From JACPUW01 sp049115495 (GTDB lineage: Bacteria; Bacteroidota; Bacteroidia; CAILMK01; JACPUW01), in NCBI GenBank assembly GCA_049115495.1, contig JAGDZV010000002.1, positions 620,001 through 684,000 of the forward strand: a stretch of DNA of 64,000 nucleotides. Direction: 5' to 3'. The position numbers and the translations under genes are program-made. Below, one piece after another: positions 37,674 to 46,337 of this stretch. The notes beneath the pieces were generated by a model. It had not been told where the DNA came from and made no database searches. It saw only the letters and a list, made by a program, of their open reading frames with translations. The first letter of the stretch is position 1. Each line of letters starts with the position of its first letter.

Positions 37674-38756
37674 TTAGTTTTCGTTAAAACCTCTTAGGTC
37701 TATAAACCTGAAATTATCAGAACCATTCGGAAACTCAAAAAGGTTTTTTATGTTACCAAGATCAATGAAGAAATCAGACTTTGCTGATGAATAAATAAGA
37801 AATTCATAACCGTCACTTTTAATTTGAATTAAATCAAATTGAAAATCTTGATTTCTCATAAACTCAACACTTTGATTTTGTTTATTAAAAACGGCAAAAG
37901 AACCTTTACCTACGTAGCCCACAAGGTCAAAACTAAAGGTGTAATTGCCATTAATTCTACTTTCAATAAAAACAGTTCCATTCTCATTCATTGAGTCTAA
38001 GTTCTCAAACAAGAGTGGTGCTTCTTTTTGATTCACGTTCATGTATCCAATGGTGCTATCTCGATTTTCAATCCAATCTCTAATATTTTCAATTCCATTG
38101 GGTAAAGGCAATGAATAATAGTGAAATCCCTTTTCAGGATAATCTAAAACACTGAAACCAGGTGCATCACACTTATTGTCATCAGTAATTATGTTTCTTT
38201 CATGTTTCCAACTTTTTTCATAATACCAAGTGTTTACGGTGTAATTTGAATTTATAGAACCTGTTTGAGCCATTAAAATTGAAAGCAAGGAGTCTTTGCC
38301 ATAAATTGGATTACAGTAAGTTGCTAGTTCAAGTCTGTTGTTTTCATGATCAAACCATATTCTTTGGGTGAAATTAGATATATGTCTAGGGATTTTGGCA
38401 ATTAGCTCAGCTTGCCCTATTGGAAAACCTTTCATCATTAAAGAATCGCCACTTTTATAGTAAATGGCATTTAAGTCTTTATTGAAAAAAAGGTTGTCTA
38501 ATGTGATTTGCTTATTAATGTCAAAAACTGCCTGCTTTATTTGCTTTTTAGCTTTGGTGTCATAACTCCATAAGGTGTATTTGCCCTTTGTTTTTTGCGT
38601 AAAAAGTAGGGTGTGGCCAAATACAGTTTTTGAAGAGTCTTCCTTTCTCAAAACTTCTAATTGCTCTTGAGTTTTTTCTGCATCTGTTTTTGATTGATTG
38701 CAGCTGCTAATTATTACAACTGAAAAAACAAAAAAGCTACTTTTTACCCAATTCAT
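37674..38756 (-). CDS. Lipoprotein of unknown function, beta-rich
   Basis: The ATG at 38756 gives a lipoprotein signal (M-N-W-V-K-S-S-F-F-V-F-S-V-V-I-I-S-S-C-N); the open frame reaches 38822, but that start is less likely. The mature protein is about 340 aa, rich in aromatic residues and Asn. Its short alternating strands (L-W-S-Y-D-T, I-Y-Y-K-S-G-D) could form a beta-propeller. The start overlaps the end of the GH53 gene by 20 bases, so translation is probably coupled. A role in binding or sensing the polysaccharide products of GH53 is conceivable but unproven. Confidence 0.7.
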   Translation of the reverse strand: MNWVKSSFFVFSVVIISSCNQSKTDAEKTQEQLEVLRKEDSSKTVFGHTLLFTQKTKGKYTLWSYDTKAKKQIKQAVFDINKQITLDNLFFNKDLNAIYYKSGDSLMMKGFPIGQAELIAKIPRHISNFTQRIWFDHENNRLELATYCNPIYGKDSLLSILMAQTGSINSNYTVNTWYYEKSWKHERNIITDDNKCDAPGFSVLDYPEKGFHYYSLPLPNGIENIRDWIENRDSTIGYMNVNQKEAPLLFENLDSMNENGTVFIESRINGNYTFSFDLVGYVGKGSFAVFNKQNQSVEFMRNQDFQFDLIQIKSDGYEFLIYSSAKSDFFIDLGNIKNLFEFPNGSDNFRFIDLRGFNEN

Positions 38757-39801
38757 ATAATGCCTTATTTGCACGGTTTTCAAAATCAAAAAGAGCGCAG
38801 TTTTCCCAAGGCGACCCATCATTGGCCTGGCTACCTTTTAAAGCAATCCATGCGCCTTCCCAGTATGATGCACCTTTTATAAAATTATGGTGATTTGAAA
38901 GTTTCACAAGCCACTTAACAAACATTGCTTGCCCTTGTTCCGAAGCCTTAAAAGCATCAATTAATTCGCTTTTTTCACCAACTATATTATTGGTCCAATC
39001 ATTCCAACCAAAAGTAAAAGGGTAGGCCGTTTCAGTAAATAGAATGGGCTTTTTAAAGGTTCTATGAATATTTAAAATTTCAGTATTAAAATCAGTGGTG
39101 TCTATACCATGCCACCAAGGATAATAAGAAAGTCCTATAAAATCGTAGTTTACAGAATCAGCTCTTTTCAAAAACGGAAAATAACTCTTGTAACCTGCAA
39201 AATGTACGATTGTTTTTATTGACGAATCCGCATCTTTTACGCCACGGTTCGCTTCATTTAAAAGTTGAACAAAACTTAAAGGTAATTCCCAAAAATCACC
39301 TTCGGGTTTCAAAAATCCATTGTTTATTTCATTTCCTAGTTGAATAAATTCGGGCTTAATTTCTGATGCAACTCTTCTGCTGTAAATGTATACGGAATCT
39401 TTAAGCGCATTAAAACTTATGTTATTCCAAGACTTTGGCTTTTTTTGATTTCCCGGATCGGCCCATTCATCGCTGTAGTGTAAAGAGAGCATTACAGTAA
39501 AACCATAGTTTTGAAGCCTTTTTGTTAATTTCTTAACTTCAAAAAATGAGCTGTGTTTGTTTTCTGGGCTTACCCACAGCCTTAGTCTTATGTTGTTAAT
39601 GCCCGCTTCTTTTAATACGGTAAGTAGTGGTTTTTCTTTGTAAGCAGAGTCTTTAAAAACAACGTTTTCAATTTCAAGCTGCGGTAAGGTGCTAAGGTCT
39701 ACCGATGCTATTTTAAGCGGTGCTGAAGGTGTTTCGACATCATCGGTATCATTGCAAGAGTAGATTAACGAAATTATGATTAAGGTAAAAACGAGCCTCA
39801 T
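38737..39801 (-). CDS. GH53 family lipoprotein, endo-beta-1,4-galactanase
   Basis: A 354-aa lipoprotein (S-L-I-Y-S-C lipobox, Cys16) with a glycoside hydrolase 53 TIM barrel. The general acid/base lies in F-I-Q-L-G-N-E-I-N (Glu158) and the nucleophile in I-L-F-T-E-T-A-Y (Glu257). R-L-R-L-W-V and L-H-Y-S-D-E-W-A-D-P are further family signatures. GH53 enzymes cut beta-1,4-galactan side chains of pectin. No SusC/SusD pair is adjacent, so this is not a standard polysaccharide utilisation locus. It heads a minus-strand run with the overlapping lipoprotein gene. Confidence 0.9.
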   Translation of the reverse strand: MRLVFTLIIISLIYSCNDTDDVETPSAPLKIASVDLSTLPQLEIENVVFKDSAYKEKPLLTVLKEAGINNIRLRLWVSPENKHSSFFEVKKLTKRLQNYGFTVMLSLHYSDEWADPGNQKKPKSWNNISFNALKDSVYIYSRRVASEIKPEFIQLGNEINNGFLKPEGDFWELPLSFVQLLNEANRGVKDADSSIKTIVHFAGYKSYFPFLKRADSVNYDFIGLSYYPWWHGIDTTDFNTEILNIHRTFKKPILFTETAYPFTFGWNDWTNNIVGEKSELIDAFKASEQGQAMFVKWLVKLSNHHNFIKGASYWEGAWIALKGSQANDGSPWENCALFDFENRANKALYELGKK

Positions 39802-39867
39802 ATTTCAAAAATAGGGCCTTGCATATTTTCTTCATCCAGCTTCAAGAATTTGGTGAGCGGCTTTTTT

Positions 39868-40878
39868 CTATTCAATAATTAATTTCTTCACAACTTGCCC
39901 TTTTTCAGATTCAATTAAGATAAAGTAAATGCCGCTGTTTACATCATGCAGGTTAATGGGTTGTTTTGAATTGAAATTAACCCTCTTGAAAACAATTCTG
40001 CCATTTTGATCTAGAACTTTCAAATTAACATCATCTTCAATTTCATTTAATTTGAAAATACCTTTGCTAGGGTTGGGGTAAATGTTCAATTCCGTATCAT
40101 GTGATTTAGGTAGTGAATTTCTAAGTTCTAAATCATATTCAAATACTGTTGATGTTTTGTTAGCATGTTCAATGCTTATCTCTTTTACGAGTCCATCTTT
40201 GTTATGACCAATAACTATTTTTTGATCGATTTCAAATGTGCCTTTCGGATTAACAAATAAGATGGAATCGGTAGTAGAGGCACTATTGTAGTATTTCATA
40301 GAATGGGTTAAGGCTCCTTCACCACATGAACCATAATCAACAATATATTGAACTGAGTCTGGTCTTTTTTTAGCGCCGTTATAAAAGAAATAATATGTTG
40401 TACTGGAGCCAAGAAAGTAATCAATATGAATGGAATCTACTCTGTGGTTTAGATCGAAGTAAAAGGTAGAATATTTTAATGAATTAACGAATTCGAAGAA
40501 TTGAATCCTTTTACCCGCGAAAATATCAGTGTGGTTAATTCTTACGCCAAGTTCGTAGTTGTTGGAATCCTGTTTTAATTCACCGCATTTGTGAAATGAG
40601 CCACTCGGCGAATCATAGTTGCTTATAAAAATTGTAGTGTCAGATTGACTTACGAGTTTAATTGAATCCACAAATTTTCTATCTCCCCAAAACTTTGCAA
40701 GAAAGTACATTGAATCTTCACCATTTACCAACCGCTTGTTTTTAACTAAAGTGTTGTGATTTGCCAAATCTCCATAAAAAGCCTCGTGAAAATATCTTAC
40801 TTCTAGCGGGTTGTATTGGCCAAAGAGTTGGCTAAAACCAAAAATTAAAGGGATGAAAAAGAACTTATTTTTCAACAT
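39868..40878 (-). CDS. T9SS type A sorting-domain secreted protein
   Basis: The ATG at 40878 gives the best signal peptide (M-L-K-N-K-F-F-F-I-P-L-I-F-G-F-S-Q-L-F-G-Q); the frame is open to 40929. The mature part, about 315 aa, is beta-rich with many Tyr, Phe and Asp residues, and reads like repeated strand-turn units (Y-D-L-E-L ... F-E-Y). The last 80 residues are a clear type A T9SS domain: N-I-Y-P-N-P-S-K-G-I-F-K-L, K-V-L-D-Q-N-G-R-I-V, S-G-I-Y-F-I-L-I-E and V-V-K-K-L-I-I-E. No enzyme domain is recognised. Confidence 0.85.
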   Translation of the reverse strand: MLKNKFFFIPLIFGFSQLFGQYNPLEVRYFHEAFYGDLANHNTLVKNKRLVNGEDSMYFLAKFWGDRKFVDSIKLVSQSDTTIFISNYDSPSGSFHKCGELKQDSNNYELGVRINHTDIFAGKRIQFFEFVNSLKYSTFYFDLNHRVDSIHIDYFLGSSTTYYFFYNGAKKRPDSVQYIVDYGSCGEGALTHSMKYYNSASTTDSILFVNPKGTFEIDQKIVIGHNKDGLVKEISIEHANKTSTVFEYDLELRNSLPKSHDTELNIYPNPSKGIFKLNEIEDDVNLKVLDQNGRIVFKRVNFNSKQPINLHDVNSGIYFILIESEKGQVVKKLIIE

Positions 40879-41092
40879 GAGGTAATTTACATTAAGGCTA
40901 ATCATAGTGCATTTCTTTCTTAGATTCAAAAGTTAAATTAGAGACTCATTTAGCTAAGCACTATTGTTTCTTTAGCTAGCATTTATGTAACAATGTCTTA
41001 AATTGAGCTATAAATCATTGTTTTTCACATGTTCAGTTTTATTTCGCTTAAAAATAAACTCATTAACCATTTGGTTGGGTTGGGCAGTTGAA

Positions 41093-41404
41093 TTAAGTAT
41101 TTATAAAATTTAAAGCCTGCAAAGCGAGTTTATTCCAGTCACTACTAAATGCATTGGGTACCTGCAACCAATCTTTCATTGGGCGTTTCTTACCAGATGG
41201 ATCCCAGAGTTGAGCACCTGGGTATTTATTAATAATCAGGTATGCTTCTTCTCTTCCAATTTTAAAAACCATTTCATCTTTAAAGAATGCTGCAAAGGCT
41301 TTTCCGTTTGCTTTAATGCAAGGTTTGCCAAACATTTGTCCTGTATTGACCTTATGAGAAATTTCAAGTTCACTTCCTATTTTTTCGTAAATCGATTTGC
41401 TCAT
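41093..41404 (-). CDS. TfoX/Sxy N-terminal domain family protein
   Basis: A 103-aa single-domain protein. The segment G-Q-M-F-G-K-P-C-I-K-A-N-G-K-A-F-A-A-F followed by M-V-F-K-I-G matches the N-terminal domain fold of TfoX/Sxy. Free-standing copies occur widely and are not competence regulators; their role is unknown. The C-terminal part (D-P-S-G-K-K-R-P-M-K-D-W-L-Q-V-P) is also typical. The gene is single, reading away from a 400-base divergent intergenic region. Confidence 0.85.
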   Translation of the reverse strand: MSKSIYEKIGSELEISHKVNTGQMFGKPCIKANGKAFAAFFKDEMVFKIGREEAYLIINKYPGAQLWDPSGKKRPMKDWLQVPNAFSSDWNKLALQALNFINT

Positions 41405-41801
41405 TAGTTTTATTATTTGGGGTGTTTTATCGTACTTTATTATGTCCTAATGCCGGTACCTTGAAAAGGACATATCTAACCATCTTAATTTTTAGTTAAA
41501 ATTTAATGCAAGGTTAAAAAAAAAACAATCCTGTATGTTTTAAATCACTTGGTTATGTAGTTTCTTGAATTGGGGATTTTGCAGCTATGGGCTTTAGAAC
41601 TAATGTGCTCAATTCATTCAGATTAATCAATCGAAAAAATTGATATGACCTTTCATTTTTATGACGGCACAAGAGTTAAATCGAAATAGCCGGCTGAGAT
41701 AGCTTATCCAAGCTTTTACATGAGTTCAAAACAATTTTCAAAACCTTAATTCTCAATATTACATTTATATTGAACCCGATTTTTCGGACTAAAACAACCT
41801 T
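41405..41801. other. Divergent intergenic region without a gene
   Basis: Nearly 400 AT-rich bases separate the TfoX-like gene from the BNR-repeat gene. No coding frame of note is present. It should hold both promoters. The only structure I see is an 8-bp inverted repeat, TATGTCCT at 41441-41448 and AGGACATA at 41467-41474, about 37 bases before the TfoX-like start. Confidence 0.5.
41441..41474. promoter_or_regulatory. Candidate operator: 8-bp inverted repeat
   Basis: TATGTCCT and AGGACATA are exact reverse complements with 18 bases between them. The site lies upstream of the minus-strand TfoX-like gene. The spacing would put the half-sites on nearly the same helix face with about 2.5 turns between centres. 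No known regulator motif is matched. Confidence 0.3.
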
Positions 41802-44800
41802 ATGAAACGCATTTTACCCGCCATAGCAGCTTGCTTGTTACTTTTTGTCTCAAATCATTCCCATGCCCAAAGAAAAGGTTCAGCAGCGGAGCCTATAAAA
41901 TCAGAGCTTTTTGATGGGCTTAAGTTTAGAAGCATTGGCCCAGCGTTTATGTCAGGTAGAATTGCTGATTTGGCCATAGACCCAACAAACGAAAATGTGT
42001 GGTATGTAGCTGTAGGCTCAGGTGGTGTTTGGAAAACAGTAAATGCCGGTACCACTTTTAAACCAATTTTTGATAAGCAATCGGTTTATTCAATAGGTTG
42101 CGTTTCGCTTGATCCAAACAACCCCTACACCGTTTGGGTAGGTACTGGCGAAAACGTAGGAGGGCGCCATGCTGGTTTTGGCGATGGTATTTATAGAAGC
42201 CAAGACGGCGGCGAAACCTGGGAAAATATGGGACTAGAGAATTCAGAACATATTTCAAAGATTATTGTGCACCCTGAAAACTCAGACGTAATTATGGTGG
42301 CTTCTCAAGGGCCACTTTGGAGCGCGGGTGGCGATCGTGGTTTCTTTAAATCAATAGACGGCGGCAAAAGCTGGAAGAAAACCTTAGGAGATAATGAGTT
42401 TACGGGAGTAACTGATATGGTTTACGACCCCAGAGATCCTAATAGAATTTATGCTGTTACTTGGCAGCACCATAGAACCGTGGCATCGTGGATGGGCGGT
42501 GGTAAAAAGTCAAGGTTGTATGTTTCAAATGATGCAGGTGATTCTTGGACCCAACTAAAAACTGGTTTGCCCGAAGGCAACTGGGGGAAAACGGGGTTAG
42601 CCATATCGTCACAAAATCCCGATGTGCTTTATGCTGCCATTGAGTTGAATCAAAGAACCGGTGGTGTATGGCGATCAGAAAACCGCGGTGGTAGTTGGAC
42701 AAAAATGTCTGATGCCGTTGCTGGAGCTACTGGTCCGCATTACTATCAAGAAATTTTTGCTTCGCCACATAAGTTTGATAGATTGTATTTGATGAATAAC
42801 CGCTTAATGAAATCAGAAGATGGCGGAAAGACCTTTGCCAACATGGACGAAACAGCCAAGCATGGCGACAACCATGCGGTAGCTTTTAAAGCAAGTGATC
42901 CTAACTATTTATTGGTTGGTACTGATGGCGGACTTTATGAAAGTTTTGATTTAGGCGCTACTTGGCGTTTTATGCAAAACCTGCCGCTTACGCAGTTTTA
43001 TAAGTTGGCAGTAGATGATGCCGAGCCTTTTTATAACATTTATGGCGGCACACAAGATAATAGTACCGAAGGTGGCCCATCAAGAACCGATAATCATCAT
43101 GGAATTAGAAATGCCGATTGGAAGGTAGTACTCAATTGGGATGGTCATCAGCCGGCCACAGAGCCCGGAAACCCAGATATAATGTATGGCCAAAGGCAGG
43201 AGGGAACCTTGAGCAGAATAGACCTAAAGTCTGGAGAAGTGATTGATATAATGCCTCAAGCGGGAGCTAACGAAGATTATGAACGCTACAATTGGGATGC
43301 ACCAATTTTGGTATCGCCACATTCGCCAAGTACAATTTATCATGGTTCGCAGCGCTTATGGAAATCAACAGATCGCGGAGATTCTTGGGTAACGCTTTCA
43401 GGTGATTTGACACGAGGTCAAGAACGTATGGCATTGCCAATAATGGGCGGCACCCAAAGCTGGGATTCGCCGTGGGATCTGCTGGCCATGTCTAATTTTA
43501 ATACCATAACATCAATTGCTGTTTCGCCAAAAAATGAGAAGGTAATTTTTATAGGAACCGATGATGGCCTAATACAAGTTACAAGCGATGAAGGTAAGAA
43601 TTGGAAAAAGATAGAAGTGAGCAAACTAGGAGTGCCAAGCCGCTGCTATGTAAATGATATTAAGGCCGATTTGATTGATGAAAACACTTTTTATGTAGCG
43701 CTTGACAATCATAAAGAAGGCGATTACAAGCCCTATTTATTTAAAACAACAGATAAGGGTGCCTCTTGGAAAAGGATAGATAATGGCCTTGGTACAAAGA
43801 ATTTGGTTTGGCGCATTGTGCAAGATCATGAAGACAAAGATTTAATGTTTGTAGGTACCGAATTTGGAGTTTTTGTAACCATTGATGGCGGCCAAAGCTG
43901 GACCGAGATGAATGGAGGAATACCAACGATATCGTTTAGAGATTTGGCCATTCAAAGGCGCGAAAATGATTTAGTATGTGCTTCTTTTGGCCGTGGTTTT
44001 TATGTGCTCGATGATTATACAGCCTTAAGAAAGGTAAATAAGACCCAACTTGCCGAAAACGCTAGCCTTTTTGAACCAAGAAGAGCATGGTGGTATATTG
44101 AGAAATCAGTTTTAAGCTTTGGTGGTCCAAGGGGCTCTCAAGGGGCTCAATTGTTTGTTGCACCTAATCCTGATTTTGGAGCTGTATTTACCTATTACTT
44201 AAAAAATGAGTTTAAAAGCCTTGAAAAGCTTAGGCAAGAAAGCGAAAAAGAGAATAATACTAATATTTCTTTTACCGGTTGGGAAGCCATTGAAGATGAA
44301 GCTAGAGAAATAAAGCCATTTGTTTACCTTGAAATAAAAGACGAAAGTGGAGCAGTGGTAAACCGCATAAAAGCCACCAATAAAGCAGGATTTAACCGCG
44401 TAGCTTGGAATTTGCGAGTAGGGGGCTCTGGCACCCTTATGCTTGATAAAAAGAACCAAAAGCTCACGGCATTATTGGCCGCTCCAGGTAATTATACCGC
44501 CACACTTTTCGCTTTTGAGCAAGGAAAAGCAACTCAATTGGGGCAACCCGTAAAAGTGCTAGTAGAACGGCTAGGCGAAACAGCCCTACCCGGAGCGCCT
44601 ATTGAAGAAGTAGCCACATTTTGGCGTAAATACGAGCAAATGACCAGAGAGGTAAATACCTTAAAGAGCCAATTGGCTACAACAAGAAAAGTAAGTGATA
44701 AGCTACTGTTAGCAGCACAAAGCACCAATGTAAATGCAGGTGTTTTAGAACGAATTGCTAAGTTAAAATCTGAGCTTGATGCAATTGATAGTCAATTAAA

Positions 44801-45050
44801 CGGAAACCCGGCCAAGGTGCAAGTAGGAGAGAAGGTAAAGCCAAATATTGGAGATAGACTATTTGCACTAAATAGAGGTATTTCGCTTTCAACTCATGGC
44901 CCTACCGCCACACACCTACAAACTGTTGCCATTATTGAGTCAGAATTTGAAAGTATGAACAATGAACTAATTAAATTGAGAGCTGAAGCACAACAAATTG
45001 CAGCCATAATAAAAGATGCCGGCGGCCCTTGGATTGAGGGTTTGGAGTAA
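41802..45050 (+). CDS. Large secreted BNR/sortilin-type beta-propeller protein
   Basis: 1082 aa with signal peptide M-K-R-I-L-P-A-I-A-A-C-L-L-L-F-V-S-N-H-S-H-A-Q. The first 750 residues hold two likely VPS10/sortilin-type beta-propellers with repeated S-x-D-G-G-x-x-W Asp-box turns (S-Q-D-G-G-E-T-W, S-I-D-G-G-K-S-W, S-N-D-A-G-D-S-W, T-I-D-G-G-Q-S-W and others). An Ig-like domain near 830-930 and a helical C-terminus follow. Databases often call such proteins 'glycosyl hydrolase', but the Asp boxes are structural and no sialidase active-site Arg triad is evident. A link to secreted peptidase function is possible. No T9SS sorting domain is visible. Confidence 0.88.
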   Translation: MKRILPAIAACLLLFVSNHSHAQRKGSAAEPIKSELFDGLKFRSIGPAFMSGRIADLAIDPTNENVWYVAVGSGGVWKTVNAGTTFKPIFDKQSVYSIGCVSLDPNNPYTVWVGTGENVGGRHAGFGDGIYRSQDGGETWENMGLENSEHISKIIVHPENSDVIMVASQGPLWSAGGDRGFFKSIDGGKSWKKTLGDNEFTGVTDMVYDPRDPNRIYAVTWQHHRTVASWMGGGKKSRLYVSNDAGDSWTQLKTGLPEGNWGKTGLAISSQNPDVLYAAIELNQRTGGVWRSENRGGSWTKMSDAVAGATGPHYYQEIFASPHKFDRLYLMNNRLMKSEDGGKTFANMDETAKHGDNHAVAFKASDPNYLLVGTDGGLYESFDLGATWRFMQNLPLTQFYKLAVDDAEPFYNIYGGTQDNSTEGGPSRTDNHHGIRNADWKVVLNWDGHQPATEPGNPDIMYGQRQEGTLSRIDLKSGEVIDIMPQAGANEDYERYNWDAPILVSPHSPSTIYHGSQRLWKSTDRGDSWVTLSGDLTRGQERMALPIMGGTQSWDSPWDLLAMSNFNTITSIAVSPKNEKVIFIGTDDGLIQVTSDEGKNWKKIEVSKLGVPSRCYVNDIKADLIDENTFYVALDNHKEGDYKPYLFKTTDKGASWKRIDNGLGTKNLVWRIVQDHEDKDLMFVGTEFGVFVTIDGGQSWTEMNGGIPTISFRDLAIQRRENDLVCASFGRGFYVLDDYTALRKVNKTQLAENASLFEPRRAWWYIEKSVLSFGGPRGSQGAQLFVAPNPDFGAVFTYYLKNEFKSLEKLRQESEKENNTNISFTGWEAIEDEAREIKPFVYLEIKDESGAVVNRIKATNKAGFNRVAWNLRVGGSGTLMLDKKNQKLTALLAAPGNYTATLFAFEQGKATQLGQPVKVLVERLGETALPGAPIEEVATFWRKYEQMTREVNTLKSQLATTRKVSDKLLLAAQSTNVNAGVLERIAKLKSELDAIDSQLNGNPAKVQVGEKVKPNIGDRLFALNRGISLSTHGPTATHLQTVAIIESEFESMNNELIKLRAEAQQIAAIIKDAGGPWIEGLE

Positions 45051-45317
45051 GCTTTGTATATATCAAATTAAGACTTCCGAAATTGTTGGTTTTTTTAAAA
45101 AATAAAGTCATTCCTGACTTGAGTTGGATTCTTCTAAATTGAAAAACAAAGTTGGTTTAGACAAGCATTTAAACCTGACAATTCTTTTGTAGATATAAGG
45201 TAGTTGCTTGCGGTCAAGAATAATATTCTGCCTAATGTAGAAGTGGCTGGTTTTTTTACCAACCAATGATTCTTTCATGGGTAAACTAACCCGCCTATTC
45301 ATGAGTGCTGATTGGTG

Positions 45318-45350
45318 AAAAATGTCATGTTTTTGAAACATGACATTTTT
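45318..45350. repeat. Perfect 15-bp palindromic hairpin
   Basis: AAAAATGTCATGTTT at 45318-45332 is exactly complementary to AAACATGACATTTTT at 45336-45350, with a three-base loop. Its TGTCA...TGACA core resembles the hairpins at 55839 and 58951. It may be a REP-like element. The outer A/T flanks would also let it act as a bidirectional terminator. Confidence 0.6.
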
Positions 45351-45454
45351 AATTAAAGAATAAATTTTCGAATAGTGTTGCTGCACCTTGTCCAGAGGTG
45401 AAACGAAAAAATGCTCAAAAATTATTGATAAACGATAATTATATATCATATTTG

Positions 45455-45468
45455 AATAAATATTTATT
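45455..45468. promoter_or_regulatory. Palindrome AATAAATATTTATT before the DUF2975/XRE operon
   Basis: A perfect 14-bp palindrome ending five bases before the ATG of the DUF2975 gene. The second gene of that operon encodes a small XRE-type repressor, so autoregulation at this site is plausible. It is all A and T, so chance cannot be excluded. Confidence 0.35.
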
Positions 45469-45473
45469 GTAAA

Positions 45474-46091
45474 ATGAAAACACCATTAAGTCTTAGATTC
45501 TTTTATTTGCTATCAAAGATTGCCTATTGGGGCGTTGTAGCGTTAATTGCTTTAGTGGCAATAATTGTATTAATCACTTTTACATTAGACCCCCAGGGCC
45601 TACCTTTAAGCTTTGCTTCAGACCTTAGTTTTAGCAAAGAAGTGTTCTACATGAATAGCGAGTTAGGTACACCTGTAGAAATGACTCTTTATGCCGAAGG
45701 AGTTGATATTCCTGTAAAGGAATTGTCTGCACAGGTTATAATTGGAGTAAGGGTAATTAGCTTTTTATGGCTCTTTTGCTTGTTGTATATTTTTAGAAGT
45801 CTTAAAACCTTTTTTAAAAATGTAATTGACGGAAAAGTTTTTGAAGCTAATAGTATTGCTTTACTTAATAAAACCGCCATAGCACTTTTGGTACTAGAAG
45901 TAATTGAGTTGGCTTCCGGCATTTTTGGATATTATTTTGTTAAAAATAACTTTGATTTGGGCGAGCTTACACAAACTTTCAATTGGCCAATTTTATCAGC
46001 TAATTTGTTACTGGCACTTACGCTATGGGTATTAGTAACCATATTTACTAAAGGCAAAAAGCTTGAAGAAGAACAAAAACTAACAGTGTAA
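45474..46091 (+). CDS. DUF2975 family membrane protein
   Basis: 205 aa with four membrane helices (about residues 10-35, 88-110, 130-150 and 165-190). The R-V-I-S-F-L-W-L-F-C ... F-R-S-L-K-T-F-F-K-N-V-I-D-G-K-V-F segment is characteristic of DUF2975. Family members are almost always followed by a small YozG-like XRE regulator, as here. The function is unknown; a membrane partner that controls the repressor has been suggested by the layout. Its TAA overlaps the next ATG by one base (TAATG), so translation is coupled. Confidence 0.88.
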   Translation: MKTPLSLRFFYLLSKIAYWGVVALIALVAIIVLITFTLDPQGLPLSFASDLSFSKEVFYMNSELGTPVEMTLYAEGVDIPVKELSAQVIIGVRVISFLWLFCLLYIFRSLKTFFKNVIDGKVFEANSIALLNKTAIALLVLEVIELASGIFGYYFVKNNFDLGELTQTFNWPILSANLLLALTLWVLVTIFTKGKKLEEEQKLTV

Positions 46092-46303
46092 TGGCCATAA
46101 TTGTAAATTTAGACGTAATGCTTGCTAAGCGTAAGATGTCTCTTACAGAGCTCTCAGAAAAGGTGGGAATTACCATGGCCAATTTGTCAGTTCTTAAGAA
46201 AGGAAAAGCAAAGGCCGTTAGATTCTCAACTCTCGACTCTATTTGTAAGGTGCTTGATTGCCAACCCGGCGATATTTTAGAGTGGCAAGATGAGAATATT
46301 TAA
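46091..46303 (+). CDS. Small XRE-family (Cro/CI-type) repressor, YozG-like
   Basis: A 70-aa protein that is essentially one helix-turn-helix domain. It starts I-I-V-N-L-D-V-M-L-A-K-R-K-M-S, then S-L-T-E-L-S-E-K-V-G-I-T-M-A-N-L-S for the HTH, and ends C-K-V-L-D-C-Q-P-G-D-I-L-E-W. This length and ending are typical of the YozG-type regulators paired with DUF2975. It probably represses its own operon. Translation is coupled to the upstream gene by a TAATG overlap. Confidence 0.92.
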   Translation: MAIIVNLDVMLAKRKMSLTELSEKVGITMANLSVLKKGKAKAVRFSTLDSICKVLDCQPGDILEWQDENI

Positions 46304-46309
46304 GCGACA

Positions 46310-46337
46310 ACATATTTTTTATTTATAATAAATATGT
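46310..46337. terminator. AT-rich hairpin between convergent genes
   Basis: ACATATTT at 46310-46317 pairs with AAATATGT at 46330-46337 around a 12-base loop. It lies between the stop of the XRE gene and the stop of the convergent LRR gene. On the + strand a T run is part of the stem, so termination strength is doubtful. Confidence 0.35.

Larger units (their letters stand above)
45051..45473. other. Hairpin-rich intergenic region without a convincing gene
   Basis: About 420 bases with no recognisable gene. A minus-strand frame of 113 codons (45449-45108) is open, but its product resembles no family and much of it spans palindromes. Structures seen: a perfect 15-bp hairpin at 45318-45350, GGCTGGT/ACCAACC at 45245-45264 (one G-U pair), and the AATAAATATTTATT palindrome at 45455-45468. 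This could be a repeat remnant or a structured RNA. Confidence 0.45.

Noticed and set aside
41802..45050. Sialidase (true BNR glycosidase)
   Set aside because: Asp-box repeats are present, but I do not see the Arg triad and Tyr/Glu catalytic pattern, so only a propeller fold is claimed.
45108..45449. Minus-strand open frame of 113 codons
   Set aside because: The product has no recognisable family. The frame crosses several palindromes, including the perfect 15-bp hairpin, and starts in an AT-rich gap. Listed only as an intergenic region.
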